A stretch of 51,008 nt of DNA from Pelagibacteraceae bacterium GOM-A1 (lineage in GTDB: Bacteria > Pseudomonadota > Alphaproteobacteria > Pelagibacterales > Pelagibacteraceae). Below, in pieces: positions 17,465 through 25,815 of the stretch (positions within the stretch are counted from its first letter, which is position 1; each line of letters begins with the position of its first letter). The translations under genes were made by a program, and so were the position numbers. The stretch is from assembly GCA_001704065.1 (NCBI GenBank), contig LHBX01000045.1, positions 1 through 51,008 of the forward strand, read 5' to 3'. The notes beneath the pieces were generated by a model, which was not told the DNA's origin, ran no database searches, and worked only from the letters and a program-made list of their open reading frames with translations.

Positions 17465-17496
17465 TTTACATACCAATACATTTTGATCTAAAATGT
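17465..17496 (+). promoter_or_regulatory. Possible internal promoter and hairpin ahead of the betaine-binding protein gene
   Basis: A -35-like TTTACA (17465-17470) and a -10-like TCTAAA (17487-17492) are 16 bases apart. The same stretch holds a 7-bp inverted repeat ACATTTT/AAAATGT (17478-17484 and 17490-17496) with a 5-base loop, followed by GTTTTTAATT. Either an internal promoter or a weak terminator/processing hairpin could explain different dosage of permease and binding protein. The two readings compete, and neither is strong. Confidence 0.35.
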
Positions 17497-17527
17497 GTTT
17501 TTAATTAATTAAAAAGAGAGGAAATAA

Positions 17528-18532
17528 ATGAAGTTATCAAAAAAGATATCAGCACTAATTCTTTCTGTAGCTCTGTTAATTGGAAGCTTTGGTCAAGCCA
17601 ACGCAGCCAAAAGACTTCATGCAGCTATAGCAGATTGGACTGGTGGGATAATTACGTGCGAAGTTGCCGTAGCAATTCTTGAAAGAGAAATGGGATACAA
17701 AATTAAACAAACTGTATTTCCTTCAGGAACTGGTTTATGGGAAGCAATCGCTGCAGGTGAGTTAGACTTCGCTTGCGAAAGTTGGCCAAGTTATGCTGAA
17801 GCTGACACTGTTATGTTAAAAGAGGACTTAATATACGAAGGTAAAGTCGTTGGAACATACAATGGTGATGGAAGTGTAGACTTACTTGGAACAGCAGGAA
17901 TAATCGGTATGTCAGACTACTGGATACCAAGATATGCTGCTGAAGAACTAGGTATTAAAACTTGGAAAGACTTAAATAAACACAAAGCAAAATTTGCAAC
18001 AATTGAAAGTGGTAAGAAAGGTAGACTTATTGGATGTCCGGTTGCAGGTTGGAACTGTCATGACCAAAAAAGACTTGATCTTTTAGGAATAGACTTCCAG
18101 GCTGATGAACTTGGAACAGAAGCTGCTGCTATCGCAGAAGCAAAAGCTGCTTACATGCGAAAAGAGCCATTCCTACTTTATCTATGGTCACCGCATTGGT
18201 TCTTTGGTGAGTATGATATGGTTGGTGTACAACTTCCAGAACACAAAACTTGTGACAGCTTCACTGAAGCAAATAACTGGAAAGATTGTGGAACTGCTGC
18301 ATGGCCAGCAACTGGTTGGGCTAAAGATTACACGATGAACTACGGTAACCCAGCTACTTTTGCTAGTGCAGAACATGCTGATGCTAAGAAGTTCTTTGAA
18401 AAAATGTCTTTACAAAATATTGACCAAGCTAAAATGTTAGTTGAAGTTGATATTAAGAAAAGAGATGTAAAAGAAGTTGTTAATGAGTGGTTAGACAATA
18501 ATCCAGATAAATGGAAAAGTTGGCTTCCATAA
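17528..18532 (+). CDS. proX: ProX/OpuAC-type glycine betaine (quaternary amine) binding protein
   Basis: A 334-aa periplasmic protein with a signal peptide of about 26 residues ending SFGQANA. Trp residues that form the betaine-binding cage in this family are plentiful: ADWTGGI near the mature N-terminus, ESWPSY, PVAGWNCHD, LWSPHWFFGEYD and ATGWAKDYTMNYG. The ribosome binding site AGAGAGG precedes the ATG. Codon choice uses more GC-ending and frequent codons than its neighbours, as expected of a highly expressed binding protein. It could bind glycine betaine, choline, carnitine, DMSP or proline betaine; the carnitine island just downstream makes carnitine or butyrobetaine credible. Confidence 0.92.
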   Translation: MKLSKKISALILSVALLIGSFGQANAAKRLHAAIADWTGGIITCEVAVAILEREMGYKIKQTVFPSGTGLWEAIAAGELDFACESWPSYAEADTVMLKEDLIYEGKVVGTYNGDGSVDLLGTAGIIGMSDYWIPRYAAEELGIKTWKDLNKHKAKFATIESGKKGRLIGCPVAGWNCHDQKRLDLLGIDFQADELGTEAAAIAEAKAAYMRKEPFLLYLWSPHWFFGEYDMVGVQLPEHKTCDSFTEANNWKDCGTAAWPATGWAKDYTMNYGNPATFASAEHADAKKFFEKMSLQNIDQAKMLVEVDIKKRDVKEVVNEWLDNNPDKWKSWLP

Positions 18533-18553
18533 TAACTTTAAAATAAATTAGAT

Positions 18554-18589
18554 AAAAGGGCTTTGATATTTTCAAAGCCCTTTTTTTTT
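18554..18589. terminator. Rho-independent terminator after the binding-protein gene
   Basis: A perfect 9-bp stem GGGCTTTGA/TCAAAGCCC (18558-18566 and 18572-18580) with a 5-base loop is flanked by AAAA on the left and nine T on the right. The T run serves the plus-strand betaine transporter. On the other strand the AAAA gives a short U tail, so it may also help end the convergent dioxygenase transcript, whose stop codon lies inside the T run. Confidence 0.85.
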
Positions 18590-19712
18590 ATTTCTTAAGA
18601 TAATTTAATCTACCCACAATTTCATCTCTATCCATATAATAACCTTGTAGGTGTCTGTGTCCAGAATTTGGATCAAACTCAGTTCTTCCGTGAAGTACTC
18701 TTCTATTATTGAATGTATATATATCTCCAGGTCTTAGTCTAAATTTTATTTGAAATTTATCATCGTGTAAAAGTTTTCCAAATTTATGGTGAGATTTATA
18801 AACTTTATCCATTTGATCTGGATGACAATCTAAAGCGTCCATGGTTGCAGTGCTAAATCTAACATCATTATAATCACCATCTTTTGTTAGACTTATTGCA
18901 GTACCATAAAAGCTTCTATAAGCTTCTTGCGTGTAATCTTTGTCTCTAAACTTTAAAGGTATTTTTGTGAGCGTATCAAAAGTATCTTTATCGTTTTTCT
19001 TTAAATATTCTGCTACAGCGAATGCATCTACTGCTGATGAGTCACCTCCTTTTGCTGAATTAACTAAACAATGCAAAAATTGATATCCAGGAGGATTTTC
19101 AAACCATGGTAAATCCATATGATTTTGAAGTGCATGAGCTGTATAAGCTGAATTATTAGGTTTTGGTATATTTATAACTTCAAAAGGTGTTTTAAAAAAT
19201 GTCTCTCTTGTGTGACTAATTCTGTTTAAAACAGGGAACGCTGAATTTTTTTCTACTGGAGCATTATAAACTATTGCTATTCCTTTGTAATGAAGAAGCT
19301 CTAACCATTTAATTAATCCCTCTTCAGAAGATATAATTTCATTGTGATCTATATATATACTATCAATATTTTTTTCTAAACTGCTATCCCATAATTTATA
19401 GGGTGATTTATATTCCTCGTTATTTTTTATTGTGTAACAATTTTCTCTAAGCCAAGTAATATCATAATGGCTTACATGATTTCCCTCGCTCCACTCTATT
19501 TCTAATTTACCATCGCTATTAAGATTATATTTTTTTGGGTTTATATTTTCTGATACATCTAAAATATTAAACATTCGATGCCTGGAATCTTTATCGTGTG
19601 CTGTAGGGCAATTATCTCTCAGCCACATATAATTAAATCTACTCTCTTTCCCGTCATCCCAAATTACTTGAAGATAAGTCCCGTTTTTTGAGATTTTTGA
19701 AATTGAGTGCAT
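18588..19712 (-). CDS. Gamma-butyrobetaine dioxygenase-like 2-oxoglutarate/Fe(II) enzyme
   Basis: A 374-aa protein with the two-domain layout of gamma-butyrobetaine hydroxylase. The N-terminal DUF971-type zinc domain (WLRDNCPTAH near residues 30-40, second WLREN copy near 87) is followed by a TauD-fold domain with Fe ligands H198 and D200 (NHMDLPWFENPPG) and H341 (RVLHGRTEFD). The reaction converts gamma-butyrobetaine to L-carnitine. The in-frame extension to 19724 begins with TTG; the ATG at 19712 is preferred. The carnitine dehydrogenase, cleavage enzyme and thioesterase encoded at 21014-24234 support this role. Trimethyllysine hydroxylase is the main alternative. Confidence 0.82.
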   Translation of the reverse strand: MHSISKISKNGTYLQVIWDDGKESRFNYMWLRDNCPTAHDKDSRHRMFNILDVSENINPKKYNLNSDGKLEIEWSEGNHVSHYDITWLRENCYTIKNNEEYKSPYKLWDSSLEKNIDSIYIDHNEIISSEEGLIKWLELLHYKGIAIVYNAPVEKNSAFPVLNRISHTRETFFKTPFEVINIPKPNNSAYTAHALQNHMDLPWFENPPGYQFLHCLVNSAKGGDSSAVDAFAVAEYLKKNDKDTFDTLTKIPLKFRDKDYTQEAYRSFYGTAISLTKDGDYNDVRFSTATMDALDCHPDQMDKVYKSHHKFGKLLHDDKFQIKFRLRPGDIYTFNNRRVLHGRTEFDPNSGHRHLQGYYMDRDEIVGRLNYLKK

Positions 19713-19722
19713 AATCAATATC

Positions 19723-19751
19723 AATATAAAATAATTTAATGCTCAATTCAA
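19723..19751 (-). promoter_or_regulatory. Possible promoter of the butyrobetaine dioxygenase gene
   Basis: On the minus strand -35 TTGAAT (19751-19746) and -10 TATATT (19728-19723) are 17 bases apart. The start would lie only a few nt before the ATG at 19712, implying an almost leaderless mRNA. No ribosome binding site is visible before that ATG, which agrees. Tentative. Confidence 0.3.
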
Positions 19752-19814
19752 TTATTAGTTGACATATTAATAGTTGGAAGATTTGTTAGTTTGAATTATC
19801 TTTTAAAATTAAAA

Positions 19815-20600
19815 ATGAGCATTACGTTAAAAAATAAAAAAATAATCATATCCGCAGGAGGTTCAGGTATTGGATGGAGTTCGGCAAAAATATTTTTAGA
19901 TAAAGGTGCAATAGTATATCTTTGTGATATCAATCCAACTTTTCTAAATAAATGCAAGAAGCACAAGCTCAATAATAAAAAATTATTTGTATTTCAGTGC
20001 GATGCCTCCGATGAAAACCAAGTAAAAAATTTTTTTAGCAAAATATTAAAAAAAACAAAAAAAATTGATGCTTTAATAAATAACGTTGGAATTGCTGGAC
20101 CAACTGGGACACTTGAAAAATTAAAAAGCAAGGATTGGGAAAATACATTAAAGGTAAACGTTATTAGCCATTTTTATTTTTCAAAATATTCAATTCCATT
20201 GCTAAAAAAAAATAAAGGTGGAGCTATAATAAATTTATCATCAACCGCAGGTATATTTGGATTTCCATTAAGATCTCCTTACTGTGCAAGTAAGTGGGCA
20301 GTTGTCGGCATAACCAAAACACTGGCAATGGAACTAGGAAAATTTAAAATTAGAGTAAACGCTATTTGTCCTGGAACAATTAAAGGAGATAGAATGGGTA
20401 GAGTGATAAGGGATAAATCGAAGTTTTTAAATGTTTCAAAAAAATTAATAGAAAAAGAATTTGTTTCAATGACTTCAATGAATACCTGGGTATATGAAGA
20501 GGATATTGGAGGAATTTGTAGCTTTTTAATTTCGAATGATGCTCCAAGGATATCAGGACAAGTAATTGCTGTAGACGGCAATACTTTAAGAATGCATTAG
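19815..20600 (+). CDS. Short-chain dehydrogenase/reductase
   Basis: A 261-aa classical SDR using NAD(P). It has the Rossmann motif SAGGSGIGWSSA near residue 12, NNVGIAG near 90, catalytic SSTAGIFG then YCASKWAV (Ser, Tyr, Lys), and ends SGQVIAVDGNT. The ATG at 19815 is chosen over the in-frame TTG at 19791 because family proteins begin with a short strand before the Rossmann loop. It stands alone on the plus strand between the dioxygenase and the carnitine genes. It may oxidise an intermediate of quaternary amine breakdown (a hydroxy acid or alcohol), but nothing in the sequence fixes the substrate. Confidence 0.9.
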   Translation: MSITLKNKKIIISAGGSGIGWSSAKIFLDKGAIVYLCDINPTFLNKCKKHKLNNKKLFVFQCDASDENQVKNFFSKILKKTKKIDALINNVGIAGPTGTLEKLKSKDWENTLKVNVISHFYFSKYSIPLLKKNKGGAIINLSSTAGIFGFPLRSPYCASKWAVVGITKTLAMELGKFKIRVNAICPGTIKGDRMGRVIRDKSKFLNVSKKLIEKEFVSMTSMNTWVYEEDIGGICSFLISNDAPRISGQVIAVDGNTLRMH

Positions 20601-20603
20601 TTA

Positions 20604-21014
20604 TTAAACTTTAGTATTTTTTTCGCTTATTTCCATAAATGGAAAATGAGACTCTTTATAATGTATGTTCTCTGCTTTGTTTAAAAAACTAATATCATCT
20701 AGCAAACCTGCATATAAATAATATTTTTTATACTTTTCTACATAAGTTAAAATAGGAGCAGCGCATTTCCCACAAAAATGTTTTTTAATTTTATTACCAC
20801 TACCACCTTCGTGTTCATAAATTTTTAATTTAGACTTATCTATATTTATTGCTCCATCTCTAAGTAGTATAATTGTCATCATTCCTCCTATTTTTTTTCT
20901 ACAATCAATGCAATGACAATTGAAAACTAAAGGGACTTCATCAAGCTTAACATTAAAAGTTATATTTCCACAGATACATCCACCAGTTTTATTTATAAAA
21001 ATTTTTTCTTTCAT
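20604..21014 (-). CDS. GFA/CENP-V-fold zinc protein (first copy)
   Basis: A 136-aa protein of the glutathione-dependent formaldehyde-activating (GFA) family. The zinc cysteines are in GGCICGN, FNCHCIDCR and HFCGKCAAP. Family members bind glutathione or formaldehyde adducts, though most are unproven. The start is the ATG at 21014, in a TGATG overlap with the carnitine dehydrogenase stop; the in-frame TTG at 21017 is rejected. Coupling to carnitine and betaine catabolism, whose later demethylation yields formaldehyde, fits a formaldehyde role. A second GFA gene is at 25808-26284. The C-terminus converges with the SDR gene 3 bases away. Confidence 0.82.
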   Translation of the reverse strand: MKEKIFINKTGGCICGNITFNVKLDEVPLVFNCHCIDCRKKIGGMMTIILLRDGAINIDKSKLKIYEHEGGSGNKIKKHFCGKCAAPILTYVEKYKKYYLYAGLLDDISFLNKAENIHYKESHFPFMEISEKNTKV

Positions 21015-21955
21015 CAATTTCTAATTTTATTCTCATATTTTTTTCTAATTTTTAATACATCAACTAAATATTGGTCCCTAATATTTGAAAGCATATTAAT
21101 TGATTTACCTTTAGCTTGTTTTTTTGTGCCTGATATAAGTTTATCAGATAATTTATTTGTTAACTTTGGAGCTTTTAATTTTGTCCACGGCAATTTTAAG
21201 GCTGGACCAAATTGCTTTAACATATGTTTCATTCCTGAATCACCTCCAGCAAGATGAAAGGTTAAAAAGGTGCCCATTATTGAGTATCTAAGACCTGGTC
21301 CATCTTCTATTGCACGATCTAATTCCTGTGTCGTTGCATAATTTTCATTAATAATATGTAGACCCTCTCTCCACAATGCCTCTTGAAGTCTATCCGATAA
21401 ATAACCTGGTAATTCTTTTTTGAGAATGATTGGCCTCATTGAGATTGATTTGTAATATTTGTTTGCATCTGAAAGAAACTTTCTTGTAGTTTTTTTTCCA
21501 GGAACTATTTCAACTGCTGGCAATAAATACGCTGGATTAAATGGATGTCCAATTATGCCTCTTTGAGGATTTTCACACTTAGAAAAAATTTTAGAGGGCA
21601 AAAGTCCTGACGAACTTGAAGAAATAATTACATTTGATTTTACATATTTAGAGATTTTTTGGATTAAATCAGTTTTAATTTTATAATTCTCTAATACACT
21701 TTCTTGAACAAAATCCACATTTGAAAGAACCTTTTCCAAAGAATTAAAGAATTTTAAATTTTTAATTAAAATTTTTTTTCCAAAAAGTTTTTTTATACTT
21801 TTTGAAGTTCTTTTTATTTCTTTTAAAACATAGTTTTTGAGATTTTTGTTTTGATCATATGCATGAACAATTTTGTTGTGAGCTAAATTTCTTATTATCC
21901 AGCCAGTCCCTATGACACCAGTTCCAACTATTCCTACAGTTTTAATTTTTGACAT
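21014..21955 (-). CDS. L-carnitine dehydrogenase (3-hydroxyacyl-CoA dehydrogenase fold)
   Basis: A 313-aa NAD enzyme oxidising L-carnitine to 3-dehydrocarnitine. The Rossmann motif GIVGTGVIGTGW covers residues 8-19. The run FVQESVLE, SSSSSGLLPS, GHPFNPAYLLPAVEIV, DRLQEALWREGL and GPGLRYSIMGTFLTFHLAGG matches carnitine dehydrogenases rather than generic fatty-acid enzymes. It overlaps the cleavage-enzyme stop by 1 base (TAATG), so the two are translated together. In many bacteria this protein is fused to the betainyl-CoA thioesterase; here that partner is separate at 23767. Context and motifs agree strongly. Confidence 0.87.
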   Translation of the reverse strand: MSKIKTVGIVGTGVIGTGWIIRNLAHNKIVHAYDQNKNLKNYVLKEIKRTSKSIKKLFGKKILIKNLKFFNSLEKVLSNVDFVQESVLENYKIKTDLIQKISKYVKSNVIISSSSSGLLPSKIFSKCENPQRGIIGHPFNPAYLLPAVEIVPGKKTTRKFLSDANKYYKSISMRPIILKKELPGYLSDRLQEALWREGLHIINENYATTQELDRAIEDGPGLRYSIMGTFLTFHLAGGDSGMKHMLKQFGPALKLPWTKLKAPKLTNKLSDKLISGTKKQAKGKSINMLSNIRDQYLVDVLKIRKKYENKIRN

Positions 21956-22842
21956 TACTTGTGTTTTACAAGCTTTAATTTTTCTCTTGTTTCTGAAGGT
22001 GACATAATCTCTACACCAAGATCTGTGACGATCCTTATAGCTTTCTCAACTAATTGAGGATTTGTTGCCAATTTTCCTTTGGATAAATATAAATTATCCT
22101 CTAAACCAACTCTTGGGTTACCTCCCATTACTACAGTTTGAGCAACATATGGCATTTCGTTTTTAGATATTGCAAAACCTGACCATATACCTTCTTTAGG
22201 CATTATATCTTTCATCGCTTGCATAGCTAATGGTGTTGCCGGTGCTCCCCATGGAATTCCTAAACACATTTGAAAAAGAGGTGGATCACTTAATAATCCC
22301 TCTTTATATAATTGAGCACCAAACCACATGTTTCCTAAATCAAAAGCTTCTATTTCAGGTTTAACTTTTATTTCTTGAAGTTTTTTTGCAGCTTTTCTTA
22401 AATCGTTAGGTGTGTTGACTGTGATAACTGAACTATCTCCAAAATTTAAGGTTCCACAATCAAGTGTGCATATTTCTGGAAGAAATTGTTCTGCATTAGC
22501 AATTCTTTCCATTACATTTGCCATGTCTGTCATTGGACCAAAGTCTAAAGGGTTCTTGCCTTGGCCAATATCTAAATCACCACCCATGCCTGTCGTGAGA
22601 TTAAGAATTACATCAGTTTCAGATGATCTCACTCTGTCAACCACTTCTTTATAAAGCTCGAGTCTTCTACTTGGAGTTCCATCTTCCTCTCTGACATGGA
22701 TATGAGCAATTGCAGCACCAGCTTTAGCAGACTCTATTGCTGCTTTTGCAATTTGCTCTGGAGTTTTAGGTAAATCAGGATGTTTACTTGCTGTATCACC
22801 AGATCCTGTAACTGCACATGAGATGAAGACCTTATTGTTCAT
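21955..22842 (-). CDS. BKACE-family (DUF849) 3-dehydrocarnitine cleavage enzyme
   Basis: A 295-aa zinc TIM-barrel beta-keto acid cleavage enzyme. Family members use acetyl-CoA to split a beta-keto acid into acetoacetate and a new acyl-CoA; the dehydrocarnitine type yields betainyl-CoA. The opening FISCAVTGSGD, zinc ligands H47 and H49 in AHIHVREEDG, NLTTGMGG, and PEIEAFDLGNM are all present. It is first in the operon with carnitine dehydrogenase and a GFA protein and faces the CitE-like operon across a 59-base divergent gap. Substrate assigned from neighbours. Confidence 0.86.
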   Translation of the reverse strand: MNNKVFISCAVTGSGDTASKHPDLPKTPEQIAKAAIESAKAGAAIAHIHVREEDGTPSRRLELYKEVVDRVRSSETDVILNLTTGMGGDLDIGQGKNPLDFGPMTDMANVMERIANAEQFLPEICTLDCGTLNFGDSSVITVNTPNDLRKAAKKLQEIKVKPEIEAFDLGNMWFGAQLYKEGLLSDPPLFQMCLGIPWGAPATPLAMQAMKDIMPKEGIWSGFAISKNEMPYVAQTVVMGGNPRVGLEDNLYLSKGKLATNPQLVEKAIRIVTDLGVEIMSPSETREKLKLVKHK

Positions 22843-22901
22843 TTTTATTTCTAGTAAAATATAATATCATATCATTAACAATTATAAGAAATAAAAATTG
22901 A

Positions 22902-23762
22902 ATGGACTTAAATAAACTAAGGGTTAGACGTAGCTTTATATTTACACCAGGTCTTCAACCAGAGATGTTTCCAAAAGCCTTGGCTTCAGGAGCTGATATG
23001 GTTTGTATAGAATTAGAAGATGGAATTGCCATGAAAGATAAAGACGAGGCAAGGAAAAATACCATTGAAGCATTAAAGTCACTAGAAGTAAAAAATGATG
23101 TTGAATTAGTTGTTAGATTAAATTGTCAAAGAACTAAAAACGGTCTTTTAGACTTAGAAGCAATTGCTTCAAACAAACTAAAAGTTAAAGCTATCATGTT
23201 ACCTAAAGTTAAAACGCCTGACGAAATTACATTTATTGATGACATGCTTACTGATTGTGGTTTAGATACTGATCTTCATGTTATAATGGAAACTAATCAA
23301 GCTCTTGAAAGTATTTATGATATCGCACATTCTAGCGATAGAATAGTAGCTTTATATTTTGGTGGAGAGGATATGGCAGCAGAATTGAGAGTGGAAAACA
23401 AATTAGAGAATTTAGTTTATGCAAGATCAAGGTTAGTTCATGCTGGCGCAAGTAAAGGAGTTGATGTTATTGATGTTCCTTATTTAAATTTAGAAGATAT
23501 GGAAGGAATGAAAAAAGAAGCACAGTTTGTTAAAAACTTAGGTTTCACTGGGAAAGGCTCTATTCATCCAAAGCAAATAAGTATTTTAAATGAAATTTTT
23601 ACTCCAACAGAGGAAGAAATAAGTAAAGCTAAAAGAATTATGGATCAATTTAAAAAAGCAAACACAGGTTTGGTTGTAATAGATGGTAAATTGATAGAAA
23701 GACCTGTTTTACGAGAGATGCAAAGAAAATTGTTAGTAGCAAATAAAATAAATAAAAGCTGA
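22902..23762 (+). CDS. CitE-like / malyl-CoA lyase family protein
   Basis: A 286-aa HpcH/HpaI-type TIM barrel of the citrate lyase beta-subunit-like group. Landmarks are RRSFIFTPGLQPEMFPKA, the Mg-binding ELEDGIAMKDKDEAR (about 36-51), VVRLNC, and FTGKGSIHPKQI near the C-terminus. Relatives cleave or form malyl-, methylmalyl- or citramalyl-CoA from acyl-CoA and glyoxylate or pyruvate. It leads the operon with the thioesterase and GMC dehydrogenase and is divergent from the cleavage enzyme. How it serves carnitine use is not obvious; acetyl-CoA supply for the BKACE step is one idea. Confidence 0.84.
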   Translation: MDLNKLRVRRSFIFTPGLQPEMFPKALASGADMVCIELEDGIAMKDKDEARKNTIEALKSLEVKNDVELVVRLNCQRTKNGLLDLEAIASNKLKVKAIMLPKVKTPDEITFIDDMLTDCGLDTDLHVIMETNQALESIYDIAHSSDRIVALYFGGEDMAAELRVENKLENLVYARSRLVHAGASKGVDVIDVPYLNLEDMEGMKKEAQFVKNLGFTGKGSIHPKQISILNEIFTPTEEEISKAKRIMDQFKKANTGLVVIDGKLIERPVLREMQRKLLVANKINKS

Positions 23763-23766
23763 TAAA

Positions 23767-24234
23767 ATGTCATTTCATTTGGCTTCGAGAAAAATAATAA
23801 AAGATTGGACAGATTATAATGAGCATATGAACATGGCTTATTATGTTTTAATTTTTGATGAAGCATGGGAAACCATGCTTAATAAATTTGAGATGGGTGG
23901 AGCTAAAGCACAAATAAATAAAAGAAGTACAATGGTGGTTGAAACAAGAACAACTTACGACAATGAAGTTAAAGAAAATGAAGAAGTTGATGTTTATTGC
24001 ACTTTCTTTGATCATGATAAGAAAAGATTACATTTAAAATGTGAGATGATCGAAAAAAAAACAGGAAAACTTGCTGCAACTACAGAAAGTATATCTCTTT
24101 ATATTGATCTTGAAAAAAGAAAAGTTACAGAATTTGAAGAAGATAAAATAAAAATTATGGATAATTTTATTAACGAAAATAAAAATAGTTTTAAATCAGA
24201 TAAATTAGTACTTGCAGATAAACTTAAAAAGTAA
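23767..24234 (+). CDS. Hotdog-fold thioesterase, probable betainyl-CoA thioesterase
   Basis: A 155-aa single hotdog domain with the 4HBT-type motif DWTDYNEHMNMAYY (residues 13-26), where the Asp acts in catalysis, and VETRTTYDNEVKENEEVDV typical of the second strand pair. In carnitine catabolism a hotdog thioesterase releases glycine betaine from betainyl-CoA, and its homologue is often fused to carnitine dehydrogenase. It starts 4 bases after the CitE-like stop and ends directly against the next ATG. Assignment rests mostly on context; a general acyl-CoA thioesterase is possible. Confidence 0.78.
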   Translation: MSFHLASRKIIKDWTDYNEHMNMAYYVLIFDEAWETMLNKFEMGGAKAQINKRSTMVVETRTTYDNEVKENEEVDVYCTFFDHDKKRLHLKCEMIEKKTGKLAATTESISLYIDLEKRKVTEFEEDKIKIMDNFINENKNSFKSDKLVLADKLKK

Positions 24235-25815
24235 ATGAATTTTGACTACATAATTGTTGGAGCTGGTACAGCAGGATGTGTTCTTGCAAATAGATTAAGT
24301 GAAAATGGGAAATTTAATGTTGCCTTGTTTGAGGCAGGTGGATCTAGTGATATTTGGAAGGTTAATATGCCTTTGGCAATTTTGTATGCAATGCATGATC
24401 CAAAATATAATTATAAATATTATTCGGAACCAGAACCTAATTTAAATAATAGGAGATTATTTTGCCCAAGAGGAAAAATGATAGGAGGTTGTTCTGCACA
24501 TAATGGGATGGTTTATGTTCGAGGAAATAAAAACGACTATGAGAGATGGGCCTCATTTGGCTTGAAATCATGGTCTTATGAAAATGTTTTACCATTTTTT
24601 AAAAAAATTGAGACGTGGTCCGAAGGAGAGAATGAATTCAGAGGTGGGAAAGGAATTTTACCAGTAAATCAATCCAAAAACAAAAATCCGTTGTTTAGTG
24701 CTTTTATTAATGCTTCTGTTGAAGCAGGGTATAAAAAAAATAAAGATATGAACGGAGAAGATCAAGAGGGATTTGGAATGTATGATATTACAATTCATAA
24801 AGGTCAAAGGGCTAGCGCCTCTAAATATTATCTAGAACCCGCAAAAAAAAGAAAAAATTTAAAAGTTTTTACCAATTCTTTTGCTGAAAGGATTATTTTT
24901 GAAGGAAAAAAAGCAGTTGGAATAGAGGTAAATATTAAAAATAAAGTTACAAAGGTTTATGCTACCAAAGAAATTGTTTTGAGTGGCGGTTCAATCAATT
25001 CACCACAACTATTAATGTTATCAGGTGTAGGACCTGAAAAAGATTTAAAAGATAAAGGGATTAATGTTGTACACTCGTTAGAAGGAGTAGGTCAAAATTT
25101 ACAAGACCATTTAGAAACCTACATTCAGCAAGAATGTAAAACTAAAGATACGCTCTATTCTTATGTTAACAAAATAAATATGCTTAAAATTGGTATTCAA
25201 TGGTTTCTTTCAAAAAGTGGTCCATGTTCTACTTCATTTTTAGAAGCAGGTGGTTTCTGCAAATCTTCAGAAGACAAAAGCTATCCGAATATTCAATTTC
25301 ATTTTTTTCCAGCATTTGTAATCGATCATGGATTAGTTGATCCTGACAGACATGGTTATCAATTACATGCAAGTTTGAACCAACCTAAAAGTAGAGGACA
25401 TATTAAATTAAATAGCTCAAATCCATACGATTACCCAAAAATTCAATTTAATTATTTAAAAGATGAATATGATTTAAAAGAAACAATTAAGTGTGTTCGT
25501 GTAGCTAGAAAGATTTTAAGTCAAGATTCAATGAAACCTTACGCTGGAAAAGAAATAGGTCCAGGTGAAAGTGCAACTGATGATGAACAAATAACCGAGT
25601 ATATTAGGTCAAAAGCCGAAACAGCTTATCATCCATCCTGTACATTAAAAATGGGAGTGGACAAAATGGCAGTAGTTGACGAAAAATTGAAAGTTCATGG
25701 TTTAGAAAATTTAAGAGTTGCAGATGCCTCGGTTATGCCAGAGATTACAAGTGGTAATTTAAATGCACCTACTTTAATGATAGGTGAAAGAGCAGCAGAT
25801 TTTATCCTTAATTAG
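24235..25815 (+). CDS. GMC-family oxidoreductase, choline dehydrogenase-like
   Basis: A 526-aa FAD enzyme of the glucose-methanol-choline family. The FAD motif IIVGAGTAGCVLANRLSENG is at residues 5-24, GMC signatures are PRGKMIGGCSAHNGMVYVRG (about 79-98) and SGGSINSPQLLMLSGVGP, and the catalytic His lies in AYHPSCTLKMG, with GNLNAPTLMIGERAADFI at the end. Choline to betaine aldehyde is the best known reaction and fits the betaine setting; other alcohols are possible. The ATG touches the thioesterase stop. Its last 8 bases overlap the end of the convergent GFA gene. Confidence 0.87.
   Translation: MNFDYIIVGAGTAGCVLANRLSENGKFNVALFEAGGSSDIWKVNMPLAILYAMHDPKYNYKYYSEPEPNLNNRRLFCPRGKMIGGCSAHNGMVYVRGNKNDYERWASFGLKSWSYENVLPFFKKIETWSEGENEFRGGKGILPVNQSKNKNPLFSAFINASVEAGYKKNKDMNGEDQEGFGMYDITIHKGQRASASKYYLEPAKKRKNLKVFTNSFAERIIFEGKKAVGIEVNIKNKVTKVYATKEIVLSGGSINSPQLLMLSGVGPEKDLKDKGINVVHSLEGVGQNLQDHLETYIQQECKTKDTLYSYVNKINMLKIGIQWFLSKSGPCSTSFLEAGGFCKSSEDKSYPNIQFHFFPAFVIDHGLVDPDRHGYQLHASLNQPKSRGHIKLNSSNPYDYPKIQFNYLKDEYDLKETIKCVRVARKILSQDSMKPYAGKEIGPGESATDDEQITEYIRSKAETAYHPSCTLKMGVDKMAVVDEKLKVHGLENLRVADASVMPEITSGNLNAPTLMIGERAADFILN

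Noticed and set aside
17442..17527. Known riboswitch before the betaine-binding gene
   Set aside because: The gap is too short for a glycine or SAM aptamer and shows only simple hairpins.
19759..19787. Perfect TTGACA as promoter for the SDR gene
   Set aside because: At 16 to 18 bases downstream there is no acceptable -10 (best TTTGTT), so I did not list it.
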